Source of the DNA: Limnoperna fortunei
Lineage: Eukaryota > Mollusca > Bivalvia > Mytilida > Modiolidae
NCBI GenBank assembly: GCA_944474755.1
Contig: OX104112.1
Coordinates: 82,969,756 to 83,033,755 of the forward strand
Direction of reading: 5' to 3'
Length of the DNA stretch: 64,000 bases
The notes under the pieces were generated by a model. The model was given only the letters and a program-made list of their open reading frames with translations. It was not told the DNA's origin and did no database searches. Both the position numbers and the translations under genes were made by a program. This document shows positions 34,301 through 49,300 of this stretch, piece after piece. How positions within the stretch are numbered: the stretch's first letter is position 1; every line of letters begins with the position of its first letter.

Positions 34301-37300
34301 TGTAGCTAGATTTCCAGTCTATTCTTTTTGGTTCACCTAATTGAATGTCTTTCTTCTGAACAATATCACTTATGTATATATGTAAATAACTTGTATTTAA
34401 CCTTGATCAGTATCAGATTTTGTAAAATAATCACAATATATATTTGCTTTCATTGTAACAGACACAGGAGCTGAGGATTTGTATGAAAATCATGTAGAGG
34501 AGGAATGTTACAGTGGGGAACCATACCTCAACCAGGAAGATCGCAGTATGTTAATGCGTAACCCTGGTGGTGATGAGTCTTATTACCAGGACAGTAACAT
34601 GGACACTGATAGGAGTAATAATAAATCAATAAAACCATATGAGAGGCGGAATAAAAAACGCAGACCCCCAGGTTATTATGAGAAGCTGAAAGAGGAAATT
34701 GAAGCAGAACGAACAGCAGAAAAAACACAGGAGAAGGATGATATGTACCGATATAATACTGTACCGTATGAAGATGTGTCATATACTAGTCATAGTGTTA
34801 GAAACACTTGTCCCCCAGGTTTTCAACCGAAGGATAGTACCAATTATGCTCACAATTTTACACAACCAACTCTTGTTCAGCATCAGTATGATGGTGGTTA
34901 TCAGACTACAGAAAATGTGGGAAGGATAGCAGAAGGCATTTCTCATGTGACTTTATCAAATGATAGTCTTGCACATTCACACATAGTCCACACAACTCAT
35001 GAAAATTATTCTCACCCAATAGCATTTCTTACACATTCATCCCAAGTGCCCTCTTATCCATTACAAACAGCTGTGTATTCACAGCAGCAATGGACAGCCG
35101 AAGACACAGCTATCACAACACAAAATACATATAATACTGTGCCAGAAATAGCACATACATCATTTGTTCATCTGTCAGAAAAACAACCAGACAGTGGCAG
35201 CATTTCAATAGAATATGTAGAAGTTATGCCTGAGAATTTCCAAGGTGATGAAAATAATTTTGTGCAAAATGAAAAAAATGCCTCAGACAATATGGAAGAG
35301 GAAATTGAAAACATTGTTGACTTCACCAGCTATCCCCCATTGCAAACAACAGCAAACAATATTCCAATTGTTGCTTCTACTAACAAACAAGATGATGGAG
35401 ATAGAAATGTTGAAGTGACAGCTATTCAAGATAATTCTGAAACACAACAGGAAGAACCTTCAATAGAACAATCAGGATCGGTGTGGGGGAAACCCAAGTC
35501 ATGGGCAAACTTATTTAAAAATGATTCTGCAGCATCATCTGTGATATATGTTAACAATGACAATTGTGTAGATATTGACTTTCCAGCAATTAATCAAGAA
35601 AATGATGCTAAAAATAAACAGGCAGTTAACATGTCTCCTGTCACCGCCATCCATGATTCTGCAGCAGAAATTTTAGGAGGTAAGACATCGACTCATTGAA
35701 CAATTAGACATTAATGGGTTTTAAACATGCATATTCGTGTCAGGTTTATTATACCAAATATAGTAAGAATTTTTGCAGCATTGTATTGTATGTGCACAAC
35801 AAACTTCTTTTTTTGGTAGCAAGATTTACATTTATTTTTGTGTGCAATTCCATTGTTAATGCACTGGCTGATAAACTTATTTAATTAAAATAAAAACTGA
35901 AAAAGATCGACTGCATTGCCGTTTTTGCTAAAGAAATGAACTGAAATGGAAGTCATATGCATCTTTTCAGAACAAAATCAGTTAATTTTTTATACCCCGC
36001 CACACGAAGTGGCGAGGTATTATGTTATACCCTCAGTTTAGTTCGGTGTCTGTCCGTCCCTCCGTCCCCCGAAGGTTTCCAGATGATAACTTGAAAACTC
36101 CTCAAGGGATTTGAAAAATATTTTGCACAGCTGTTCAGTACAATAAAATACAGGTCAAGTTCAATTTTCAGGATGATCCGAAAAATATTATTGAAGTTTT
36201 GCCACTTTATAAATTTTCAAATACCCCCGAAGGTTTCCAGATGATAACTTGAAAACGCCTCAAGGGATTTGAATAATATTTTGCACAGCTGTTCAGAACA
36301 ATAAAATACAGGTCAAGTTCAATTTTCAGGATGATCGGAAAAATATTATTGAAGTTTTGCCACTTTATAAATTTTCTAAATTTGACAATAATGAAATTTT
36401 CTGGTCTAAGAAAGATAACTCATTTCTTTCTGTCTCTATATGCTAGTGGATGTATAGTATATACAGTATAGTATACTAGTATATACAAATATATTTAACT
36501 ATTGATGAATATCGTGGCGGGGTATCATTTAATGTCCCATTAGATGCCCTATTTTTTTTAATGTTCAATACCCCTTTCTTAAAAAATTCTTTTTCCACAA
36601 GTGAATAAGCGAGTAGAGAAAAAGAACATTTGTGCTTTATTAACCCTAAAAATGGAAGAAAATCCTGCGATTGTTTATTTATGTGTGCTGTGTGTGTTGC
36701 TCAACCCTATGAGCCACTTTGATTAGCTATCACCTTGTTTGTCAGTTAGAAAAAAATGAACCTTTGTATGATATGCATTATTTAATGATTAAATATAAGC
36801 AGTTTTTGTGTTGCTTGTTTTAAAACATTTATAAACTTTCACAATATCAATTAAGTTGTTAAGTTTGTTTGGTTACATCGTGTCATATGTGACAATACTT
36901 CAGAGAAAACTCGTATAAGTAATTATTGCAATTAAATCAACATTAATTACTGAAAAAAAGATTCACTTTTAAAAACAAATCAACGTGCATGATTTGTATG
37001 TAACTTCTGGATTAAAAGGAATAGTTTAAACTCGGCCTAGAATTTTGAAGACAAATATTTATGGAAATAATTTTAAAAAATCCAACAAATTTTTGTGTGG
37101 AAATTCGTATCGTATTGTCGAGTGTCAAATATTTTTACTCTAGCTTGTAAAATACAGTGGTATTGTAATTGTGTAACAGACAGCGAGTTAGTTGTTGATT
37201 GTAGCTAGATCTTTGATATTTTTCAAACTATTATTTTGGGAGTTTTTTGCCTTGTGTATGTATGTATTTATTTATTTTTGTTTTTGGAAGTTAAATTTAC

Positions 37301-40300
37301 TAAAAAAATTAATTGGCCAAACACTGATCCTCACTACAAAAACTTACAATTGTTAATATTAGTGTACAATTGGATGACATCATACATAAAATAGTTGAAT
37401 GATCAGTTTTGTCAATATTTCTCTTTGTATTGTAGATCTTTTCTGTCAGTATAAAATTGTACATTCACAAGTGGGACTACAACCACGAGGACTGATGAAT
37501 AGAGGAAACTGGTGCTACATTAATGCTGTATCCTTGATATACACAGTATTTATTTGTTGGATTCCTCAAACATTAGCAAATTTTATTTGTGGTTGTTTTC
37601 TAGAAAGATATTGGTATGGAGTTGCCAAGATATTATTTTTCTTAATTGCATAGATAGTGTGTGTTTTCCTTCTCCAAATATAATTTTGTCTGAATAAATG
37701 TAGTCTGTTAGAAGAAATTTTACAAGTTCTTACATATGTTTTGGGAAAGACCAGGTGCAAATTTGCAACAGTTAGACAGGTAGCACTAAAATTTTATATG
37801 TTTGAATTGCTGGGAATTTATTCCAGCTTCACAAAGATAGCAGTGTTATCATGACATTAGAAAAAAAATTAAGTGCTGATTGAGAAGAAACCTATGCATA
37901 TGTTCATACATTGAAAAGTATATTAATGAAAATGTGAATTTGCATTGTAAGTATACACCAATAGACATATTGATTTACAACCATATATAATGAATTTTCT
38001 TAACTATTGATCAGACATTACAAGCATTAATCTCTTGTCCTCCATTCTATAACTTGATGAAGAAGATACCAATCTACCCTCCACATAAGAGAGGACCTAC
38101 ATCAACACCTATTCTTGATAGCTTGTAAGTCAGTACGATGCAGATGTTGTGAGAAGCGAGTTTGCATATCAAATGCATATCCAGAGATATTTTGAATGAA
38201 TTCCATTAAAAACACCTTTATTATATATATATATATTTTATATATATCTAATGTTATAAAACAATGTAAACAAGGAATTTTTTGCATGGGATGATTATTT
38301 CAAATTATCAAAGTTGTGTATAGTCTGTAATTTCCTGGATTAACAAACCTGTCAACCTAATTTACTGGGATACAAAAATAAGTGAACAACTTGCAAGAGT
38401 AAATATTGTTGCTTTTAATGTGGACTGAATATTTGCCAAAGCTAATAAAGCTTGAGCATGTGTGGTGGAGGTAAGGTCCAAAGCATAGTATTACAGAGTG
38501 GATATGACTGTGGCTCAGGAGATTGAATCAGCTACTGCTCTTGAACATTAAGCAACCATTAAATCAATCAGTTGAAAATTATCAATGGAATTAATGTATA
38601 TTTAATCAGAAAAGTTAATCCAAATCGTGTCAAGATTACTACATATTAATGATATACATACAGAATGCCCAAAATAATGACGGTGACTTTTTGATTTCTC
38701 ATTTCAGAGTTAGATTTGTAGCAGAATTTACTCCTTGTGCTAGATCAAATGATAGAAGTAAGTATGTTTTAGCACGTTCTTCCTATCTGTGTAAAGGTGT
38801 TTTTTCTTACTCTGTGACACATGACACGTTGATTACATGTCTAATGTAATTTCCTACCTAATTGCACTTGGCATTTTCCATTATGTCATTGAATCATATT
38901 GTCCCATTCATTCCCAATGTTGATCCACCTGTTTTCATGGGCCTTGGTGGCAGATAGTTAGTCTATTATTGATCACCTGCATGTCAACACTGAGGTTGTG
39001 GGTTCAAGTCCCACTGCAGGCAGGGTGTGCTCAACTCCAATCTTAATTGACAAGGATTACAAGCTATCATACCAAATGTCAAGGGTTTTCTCAGGGTTAT
39101 CTGGCCTCTCCCACCCTTTCCAATAAAACTGGATGCCATAATGCTGAGTAACAGCTGAAAATGTTGTTGAACACCATTCAGTCAAACAAAAAGGCTTTCA
39201 AATTGCTTGGAAACTGGCACATAAAAAAAATTCAAAATGAAACTTTTAAGTTATTATGTCCCTGTAAGGCCAAACAAAAAAATATGTGTGTTTCCGGTTA
39301 CATAGATTTATAAAATAGGTAGGTAGGTCGATTTTTTTTTTTTTTTTTTTTTTTTGGTTTTTGGGAATAGTGTTTGTTAAATTAGTTATTTAATGTTTAC
39401 CTTTATCTTTTATAACTTTGTAGGTGTAAAGCTTGTAAGTTTCAAGAATTTACTATAAAGCCTTTAAAAGTATACACTAATACAGTCATTGAATGAGCTA
39501 TCAATTTCGTTACAAGCGTTCATATGTTTACATTTCGCCGCCATGTTGGGACGGAAGTAGGAAAATAGAAATAAAACCCGGAACAAAACCGGGAGTTTTC
39601 CGGTTCGAAGTAACCTCCGTTAAAAACGCAAAAAAAAACTTTAGGGTCGGCTTCAAAAACATAGGTAGGGTCGGGTAACCGGAAACACACATATTTTTTT
39701 TTTTTGTCTAACTTAATTGTACAACAAATTTTGTTGTCATTAATTTAGATCTTCCCTGTTTATCTATTGTTCGTAAATGTTCTTGTCCTGAATATACAGT
39801 CGAACTTCAATAGCTCGAACTCGGATCGCTCGAACACCCAGGATTTCTTGACCACCTATCAAAGTATGGAACTTTCCCCCTGTATAATCAATGTTTAAAT
39901 TGCTTCGATTTCTCGAACACCTAATTCTCGAAAACTCAGCAGTCCTAATACTAAAATTCCATTGAAAAAACCATGAATAACTCGAACTAAAATTATTGAC
40001 AGCTTGCATGACTAATTGGTCGTAAAAGGTGTAAAGATTGAAGTCATACCTGTCAAATGCCAAGCTTGATCTTTAATGATATAAACCCATATAATTAACT
40101 TAATGTCATTAATTTGTATTTATGTACGCCTTTATAGGCAAATTTAATTTAAAATATGCGCCAATATATTGCTATCAAATCCGAATCGGGTCACTGACGC
40201 AATTACGTAAAGCAATAATACTTATCAATCCTTGTGCACAAAATTAAGCAAGAAATATAACAGTAAACATTTTTATTTAATAAAAAACAAAAATAACTAC

Positions 40301-43300
40301 TTAAAAATAAGATTTATATATGAAATGCAATAAAGAAACACAATTTTATTAATCCATTGTGACTCAGGAAATTAATTGAAATATATAAACCGATATCGAT
40401 TCCGGTTCGCACATGAATCTTTCCGGACATCACAAGCCCCAGTTTCTCGAAATCCCGATTTCTCGAACTATTTTTGTCTGTCCCTTCGAGTTTTAGCCAT
40501 CGTAGCAGAATCATTGCTCACTGAATGTTTAAATTAATCAAATAATGGCAAGATAGAATTGTATATGTCTTCAGATTATTAGTATGACGTCTTGTTAGTT
40601 GGGTGTCAGGTTATAATATGAAAAGTCCTTTTCTTTTCTCCGTGGGGCCTGGGTGGCCGAGTGGTTAGGGTAGTTCGTCTACTATTGATCACATGGTCTG
40701 TCAACACTGAGATTGCAGGTTCAAGTCTTACTGGTGTATTCAACTCCAATCTTAATTGACAAGGATTGCCAGTTTTCCTGCAGCAGGTCAGTGGGTTTCT
40801 CCGGTAACTTCGGCTTCCTCCCCCAATGAAAACTTGATGCCATGAAATAGCTTAAAAATTGCTGAAAGTGGCATTAAACATTAAACAAACAAACAAACAT
40901 CTTTTCCCCGTTAGTTTTTTAGTTTAGCCCAGTTGCTACGAAGTTGAACTCTGCTATTGTTATGATGATGGCGGGCGGCTGGGAAGGCGGGCGTCAACAA
41001 TTGGTTTCTGGACCATAACAAAGTTGTGAACCGATTTAAATGAAACTTTAGGATATTGTTACATACCATAAGAGGAGGAACCCTATCGATTTTGGGGTAA
41101 ATCTGTTCAAGGTCAAGGTCACAGCGACAGAAAAACGTTAGAAAATTTCTTGAATTAGTGGTTTCCGGACCATAACTCAAAAAGTTCTCAACCAATTTTA
41201 TTGAAACTTTGGGATATTGTTACATACCATAAGAGGAGGAACCCTATTGATTTTGGGGTAAATCGGTACAAGGTCACAGTGACAGAAAAACGTTAGAAAA
41301 TTTCTTGAATTAGTGGTTTCCGGACCATAACTCAAAAAGTTCTCAACTGATTCTAATGAAAGTTTTGGTTAATAAAATACGGCAACTCGGCTTTTGCACC
41401 CCTGTGCATATTGATTTTCTTGACTTTAATACAGCGGAAATATTGTTTGCTACAGACATTTAGCATACATTCAATTAAAAAATCAGATAGTTATTATAAG
41501 TAAACTATAAGGAATTTACAATGATTAACTTTTAGGAATTATTTTACTAGAATTCATCCATTGATATTTTACTTGATAAATTGTTTGATGAATCCTTGAT
41601 TTTTTCATAAATCATATTTTACAGCATAAAAAAACTCCCAAAACTTTATGCTGTATTATTTTATGTTATATGTAATTCATTTTAATCTGATTTCTTGTAG
41701 GCAAAGGAAAACGAGTGATTCAGGAGCTGTTGCCAGGAACTGTTTTTGAACCCACTTATGTATACAAAATGTTACAGTTACTACAGGATACAGCTACTTT
41801 TAAGGTATTATTTAAATAGTTGTTCTGTATTGTTTATCACACTGAATATCTCAAACTAGCCATTTTTGAAAACTGTTGAGAAGAATGTTTCAACTTTCTT
41901 AACTATCGTCAAACATATTTTCCTGAACTATATACCTCATTAGAAAAATCCTTTCTCTATAAGGCAGAGGTATATACATTTATGGAAAACATGGAATAGT
42001 TTTAAAAATCTAATAATGGATTAAATGTCCCATAGTTTGCAAGTATCCTAGGGCAAGTGGATACGTGCATTACCTAATAAGCAACCTTGCAAGATCAGAA
42101 ACTGTGACAAAATTAATGGTTTTCCAGAGATTAGTTTTTTAGGCAGTATTACATTGTAGCTTCTATGACCTACATTGTATATGAAATTTTATGATGACTA
42201 AATAATAATAGCTCACCCTTACAAATAAGGTGAGCAATACAAGTTCTTAATTATACCCCCGCAAACTTGTTTCGGGGGGTATATACATGTAGGAATCACC
42301 CTGTCTGTCGTCTGTCTGTCCATCTGTCCACATCCCTTGTAAGCGCTTCTCCTCCTAAACCATTTGACAGATTTTGATGAAACTTTACATGAAGGAAGTA
42401 CATCATATGTAGATGTGCATGAAGAATTTTCGTCGCTTTTGGATATTATTCAGGGGAGATAATTGGACTTAGACTTTTTAATTATAGTATTCAGTGCGAG
42501 ACCTCGTAAGCGCAACTCCTCCTAAACCGTTTGACAGATTTTGAACAAACTTTACATGAAGGAAGTACATCATATGTAGATGTGCATGAAGAACTTTTGT
42601 CACTGTCAGATATTTTTCAGGGGAGATAATTGGACTTGAAGGGAAGCTGGGGGGTATCCCTTTGTGAGCGTGCTCACAGTCCACACTTGTATTGTTTTTG
42701 TTTGTTTGATATTGTTTAACACCACTTTCAGCTATTTTTCAGCTAAATCGTGGTGTCCAGTTTTTATTGGGGTAGGATACCAGAGTTCCCGGAGAAAACC
42801 CCCAACCTGCGGTAGGAAAACTGGCAATCCTTGTCAATAATGATTGTAGTCATGAAGTTCTTGATGGCATAGTCTATTAATTTTGGGCAATTCTTGTCTA
42901 TTAAGATTGGAGTTGAGCAAACCCTGCTTGCAATGGGACTTGAATTCATTGTTTGTCAAGTACATGATAAAAGTTACTATTTGTAGAAATTCTGATAAAC
43001 AATGTTCATGATTTAGAATGAAGTATTTAACTTTTATGTTATAGTTGGGAAGACAGGAGGATGCTGAAGAATTTCTTAGTTGTATACTTGATGGAATGCA
43101 TGAAGAAATGCTGGCTTGTATGCGAGTTTTCAAAGGGGAGACAACCAAAGGTATTTGCTAAAGGAAAATGCTATACAATATTGCTTCATTGTACTGCATG
43201 TATACATTGTGTACCTAAAGGTGTATGAATTTAGAAAATTCTGGTACAGTAGACTCCGGGTAATTGGATATCATGTTTGTCAAGAAAAAATATCCATTTA

Positions 43301-46300
43301 GGCAGGATATTCGATTTGACATTTCGAGAAGTCAAGTATTGATTTTGATGACGTAATAACACGTGTTCCAGTTTTGGTGCCCCTACAACAGTTGTACGTT
43401 GTATTGCCATGTTTGTGTTTAATAATAAATGAATTGAATTGTTTTTAATTGTGTATTTGTTATAATAAAGAATTTTGACATTATTGTGTTCTTCTTTTTC
43501 TCCAAAGATACGTGTATACTTTGTTCATAACTCCATTTTTGTTGTTTACATTATTTTTATGGTTACAGTGAAACATGACGTATCTGTTTCTTTGATCGTT
43601 AAATAAGTTCTGTGTGGACCATTTTATTTTTTTATTTTTAATTTATATTTCTTTGTAAGAAAGAAAAGGCTAACGTTTTTTTCGTTAAAACATATCTCAC
43701 GAATGAATAAAGATAAATTAAAGAAATTATTTTGTTTTTAATTTCCTCGTACTGCAAGTATCGGTTAATCTTTTTTTCACTGTACGATAAATTATTATCT
43801 CTAAACAGTTGGTTGACCTTTCATTCTTATTTATCTTTCTATCCGAGTTTCAATGGTTATTGATAAATGTGGTAAATATAAACAGAAAAATAATTTTTTG
43901 CATCAAAAACATTTACATTTCGATTTCCCTCTTTAATCACAAAAGTATATTTTGAATTTCGAAACGAGTTGATTGTAATGGCGTCGTAGTAAATCATGTC
44001 TCAATGACCGTCTCATCTTTTCATCGGTTGGATCGTTTAAAATTTATGATAAATCAGTGTTATATTTAATAAATTTGGAATCATTGTAAATACATGTACA
44101 GTTTGTAATTCTACATTCAGTAGGTGAAGAAATCGTTATGCAACAAGTTTGTTTACAGTCATGACGTAATATGTACACCTGTGCACATACCCACCACATA
44201 CATAAACTACCCTACAAACAAACAAATCTTCCTTTAACCCAATAACTTTTATTCATTTATGATTTGTTTATGATTTTTAGAGACAGTAAAATGTACGAAA
44301 TGCTCATATATCTTACTTTTAAAAACTTTACAGAAAAATATGTTCGAATGACTTCCGGCTATCAATATTGGAAATAAAAGAAACAACAACAAAAGATAAA
44401 TATTTAATTGATATAAAACACACCATTCTGAAAAACTTTATTGATAAATACAATATACAATTCATGTAAAACATTACAATTCAAAAAGGGTAACAGAAAG
44501 TGACAAAGTACAAAAGAATGTGAATGAAATTCCAAACTTCCGGTCCATACGATCTCCTGTAATACAAAAAAATATATCCGATTATTATACAAATTGACAA
44601 CATTTTGGGCGAATATTCTATTCTATTCGCCGATATATCCAATGTTCCGATATCCTAATTCCCGATAAAAAATACATAGGAGGAATAGGAAATGGTTTGG
44701 TGTTTTGAAATTCTATCCCATTTGCCGATATATCCAATTGGCCGATATCTGATTTCTTGGAGTCTACTGTATTACCTTTTCAAAACAACACACCAGACTG
44801 AAAAGCAAAGTAGTTAATGTAAGCTGATTAACACTTGAGCAAGAATCTTTCATTTTTGTTATGTGGCTGCAAAATGTAGCATTTTAATTAATTTCTGTCT
44901 GTAGACACCTTCATTTCTGCCTCACAAATTGAAGTTGTGGCCTGGTATTATTAAATTTGTTTCCCTTTACAGTCTTCGAAACAGTCATTTTTACACAAGT
45001 TTTGTAGAAGACAAATCTTTTTGAATATCCAACTCCTACAGTTTTTCGACACAGACCCTGAACTTTTACAACAATCCTCATTTATTACAGAACATAGTTT
45101 GTAACCCATTCTTTTCATATGCCCATTGAAGATGGGTTGTATTTTGGAACACCCATGGCGGGGGCAGGGGGCGTCCACTGCATTGTCAGCTCTCTACCTC
45201 AAACAGTTGTCGGATTATCATGAAACTTGGGGAAAATGTTTATGGGCATTGACAAGACATTTGCTTTTTCGCAAAAGAAGCTTGTTTTACTAATGAAGGT
45301 TTATTTTATTAATAGAATATGAAACAAATGGTTGCCTAGAAAATAATACAGAAGAGGATGTAGATACCGATTCCTGGGAACAAGTTGGACCGAAAAAGAA
45401 AAGTGTCCTGACAAGAAAGGTTTGTAAATACTGTATGTCTTAAGTATAGTATACAAATCAAAACAAATGGAATTGTTTAACTTTTAAAAGTTATAATAGA
45501 TAGCAAAACAGATTGATGAACTTGCTTGAACAAATAATCCTACAATCACTTTTATATTTGCAAGGATACAAATGTAGTCCCATATCTGGGAATGTTGCGA
45601 AGTGGGAGTGAATCACTCCTGGCACTTTGATGTCAAAAAGCAGTTGCATGTATAATTGGCTATGTACAATCTTAATATCAGTCTACCTCGTCACCATTGT
45701 ATTGTCATTTTCATGTGTTAAGATCACTCATTATTAATATAGGGTTATAATAAGGACCCACCACTTTGTGGCGGATGCCCGATAGTGATCGGTCAGTCCA
45801 TCCAACCGTGAGTCTGTCCGAAACAAATCGTGTCAGAGCTGTAACTTTTTTATCTTCTGAGGTAGGCTTTTGATATTTGGAATGTTGGTAGATAATATCA
45901 AGGCGTTGTGTCGCATACCGTGGTTGATCACCTTTGACCTAGAACTTTGACCTTAAGGTCACATTATTGCTTTTTGCATGACAAATTCATGTCCAGGCTG
46001 TAACTTTTTTTATCTTTTGAAAGTAGGCTTTTGATATTTGGGTTGTGGGTAGATAATATCAAGGCGATGTGTCGCATACCATGGTTGATGACCTTTGACC
46101 ATGACCTTAAGGTCTGCGGGGCCCACAGAGATGCGTACCATCTCACTGATATCTAGTTATTGCAGTTTTTTAATTACCTCCAGTGTCTCAATTGACAGTT
46201 TTTTTAGTTACCTTTAATAACTGAAAAACATTTAGAACCCCTGAAATGATTACAGATTATTACAAAGACATTTCTATTTATTCATTTCTTAAATTTTCAA

Positions 46301-49300
46301 ACCTGAATTTTTCTGACCATAGTTGTGGCCCTTTAAGGTACAAAATCAATCTCGTAAATGGAAAACCAATTTATAACTTATCCTGATAAAAATATGTATA
46401 TTGAGCTGCGCTTATTTATCTATAGTTATAAATATGTCTAACAGTAGCAACAAAAGAAAAAGGAAAGTACGAGGTGATTTAACACTTTTTGGAATAATTA
46501 CAGAATGATTTTGAAGTTAGTCCATTAGCAGATATATTTGTTGGATATGTCAGGTCAGCTGTGTTTAAAACAACATCCAAAGATTCTGCCACTGTAGAGC
46601 CGTTTTTCACACTGAAATTGGACATACAGGTATGATGTGGGATAAGTCTTTTCAGCTGTAATGTGTCCTTGGTAATTACAATTAATTGTTTATTGGTTTT
46701 CCTTATTCTTTGAATATTTTAAACTCATGTGAATAGATGCAAAATAATTATGTACACATCTAATTTGGCACACAAGTTGAACAGAATCTCCTGTAATAGT
46801 ACCAAGTATAGAATTGATTTATTGACTAATGTCCAGTGAGCAGTATTTCAGCTATATAAGGGACAAGATTTAGTCGACAAATGATATATCAGTAGGGAAC
46901 TCTATTTTGCCTGGCACTGGAAAAATGATGAAGAGATGGTTTGAGACAATTATGTGGCTCCATTTTTTTAATTTACAAAGAAGATATTGTGGAAGAAAAG
47001 TGGTACTCTCCAAACTACCAGCTGGGGTTACCCTAAGCAGCTCAGTGGGTTGAGCTGGGAACATCACTTATGCCCATAGAACAGTAAGAATACAGAAACA
47101 ATCCTGTCTTACCATTTTAAATATTGGTTTCACATGATGCATGAAGATTAATAAATAAATTTTAACCTTAACAAAGGTTAGTTTTTGGCTGCAGGTCCCA
47201 AATCCAAGATAACTCATTAGAGTCTTTGGTTTATAATTAAGTATTTTTCTTGTCAAACTGTTTGAATTCTAATTTAGAATATATGTAATATTATTATTAT
47301 TTCTTCTTGTAGTCTGATAAAGTTTCTACAGTCCGCGAAGCTCTTGAAAGAATGGTTAGCAAGGAATCTGTTAGTGGGTTTACATGTTCAAAGACTAATG
47401 CAGAGGTATATTTATTTGTTTCCTAATAGATTTTGTTCAATTTTTGTAGAATTGTTAGTCACCATATGTAGTAGATCATATCACAATGACATTTTGATTT
47501 GACAAATTTTATAAGATTTATGGTCTAGATCGGCTTCTTGCATTGTGTATGTCATAGGAACACTTTGTGGATGCAATTTTTAGCTCACCTGACCCAAAGG
47601 GTCATGTGAGCTATTGTTATCACTTTGCGTCCTTGTCATCGGCGTCTGTAAACTTTTTACATTTTAATCTTCTTCTCTGAAATCACTTGGCCAATTGAAA
47701 CCAAACTTGGCCATAATGTTCATTGGATTGACCTTTACAAAGTTTGTGTTTTTTATTTTGATTGGTAAACCAATATGGCCGCCACCTCAAGACTTAGTTT
47801 AACATAGGACCTATGGGAAAAAAGTTAAAAAGGGCTTCTTCTCTGAAACCGTTTAACCAATCAAAACAAAACTTACTGACAATATTGTTTGGATGGTCCT
47901 GTATAAAGTTTGTGTTTTTGATGGGAATTGGAAATTCAAAATGGCCACCACCACAGGACTTAGTTTAACATAGAACCCTATGGGAAAAAGTTTTAAAAGG
48001 CTTCTTCTCTGAAACCGGTCAACCAATGGAAACAAAAACTTACTAGCAATATTGTTTGGATGGTCCTCTATAAAGTTTGTGTTTTTTATGGCAATTGGAA
48101 ATTCCAAATGGCTGCCACCGCAGGACTTAATTTAACATAGGACCCTATGGGAAAAAGTTTGAAAGGCTTCTTTTCTGAAACCGGTCAACCAATGGAAACA
48201 AAACTTACTAGCAATATTGTTTGGATGGTCCTCTATAAAGTTGATGTTTTTCATCCCAATCGGAAATTCAAAATGGCCGCCACCGCAGGACTTGGTTTAA
48301 CATTCGACCCTATGAGAAAAAAGTTTAAAAGGGCTTCTTCTCTGAAACCGTTAAACCAATCAAAACAAAACTTACTAGCAATATTGTTTGGATGGTCCTC
48401 TATAAAGTTTATGTTTTTTATGGCAATTGGAAATTCAAAATGGCCGCTACCGCAGGACTTAGTTTAACATAAGACCCTATGGGAAAAAGTTTTTAAAGGC
48501 TTCTTCTCTGAAACCGGTTAATCAATGGAAACAAAAACTTACTAGCAATATTGTTTGGATGGTCCTCTATAAAGTTTGTGTTTTTTATGGCAATTGGAAG
48601 TTCAAAATGGCCGCTACCGCAGGACTTAGTTTAACATAGGACCGTATGGGAAAAAGTTTTTAAAGGCTTCTTCTCTGAAACCGGTTAATCAATGGAAACA
48701 AAAACTTACTAGCAATATTGTTTGGATGGTCCTTTATAAAGTTTATGTTTTTTATGGCAATTGGAAATTCAAAATGGCCGCCATCGCCGCAGGACTTAGT
48801 TTAACATAGGACCCTATGGGCAAATAAAAAAACATCTTCTCTATACAACCGGTTAACCAATGAAACAAAGCTTTCTAGTAATATTGTTTGGATGGTCCTA
48901 TTTAAAGTTTATTGAAAATTACAGGACTTACTTTAACATCAGGGAAATACCATCTTTATATCCTATAAAATCAGGTGAGCAATACAGGCTCTTAAGAGCC
49001 TCTGGTTTGTGGCCATATCTCCTCTGAAACCAATGAATGGATTTCGTTCAGATCTCATAGAATTGTTTGTCACCATGTGTAGTAAATAATTTCATACTTC
49101 AGTTAACTTAGAAAAACAAGAGTGTATACCAATATGTGCCAAGTATGACCGTGTAGCCAACACACATTTCTTATGCAGGAATGTTATTTTGTAAGGGGTG
49201 ATGCTGCAGACAACATAATGCTTATGAAGTCAGTTTGAGTATTTTTTACATAATATTTGTTGTTTGTAGATGGAAGTCACTAAAAGAATGACATTGGAGC

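Larger units (their letters stand above)
32230..34461. other. USP10 intron 3, repeat-filled
   Basis: Holds a poly-G tract (32335-32347), a partial GTGTGGTGA-family copy (32450-32890) and a further element (32892-34265). The remaining stretches are AT-rich. Confidence 0.8.
38758..41700. other. USP10 intron 7
   Basis: 2.9-kb intron occupied by two SINEs, a Harbinger-like element, a pogo-like fragment and a tandem repeat, each listed separately. 41350-41700 is AT-rich. Confidence 0.85.
41805..43044. other. USP10 intron 8
   Basis: Contains a short hairpin element (42210-42250), an element with a 167-bp dimer (42253-42690) and a reversed SINE (42700-42955). The first 400 bp is AT-rich and featureless. 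Confidence 0.85.

Noticed and set aside
40645..40735. tRNA gene with A and B boxes
   Set aside because: The head continues into a conserved SINE body and has several sister copies; the arms do not form a convincing mature tRNA.
44951..45178. Cysteine-rich 75-codon minus-strand frame
   Set aside because: Lies in USP10 intron 9 within repeat-like text; cysteines are irregular and no signal peptide or family pattern is present.
48147..48467. 106-codon open frame with repeated internal segments
   Set aside because: It spans two units of the 166-bp tandem element; the repeated peptide simply mirrors the DNA repeat.
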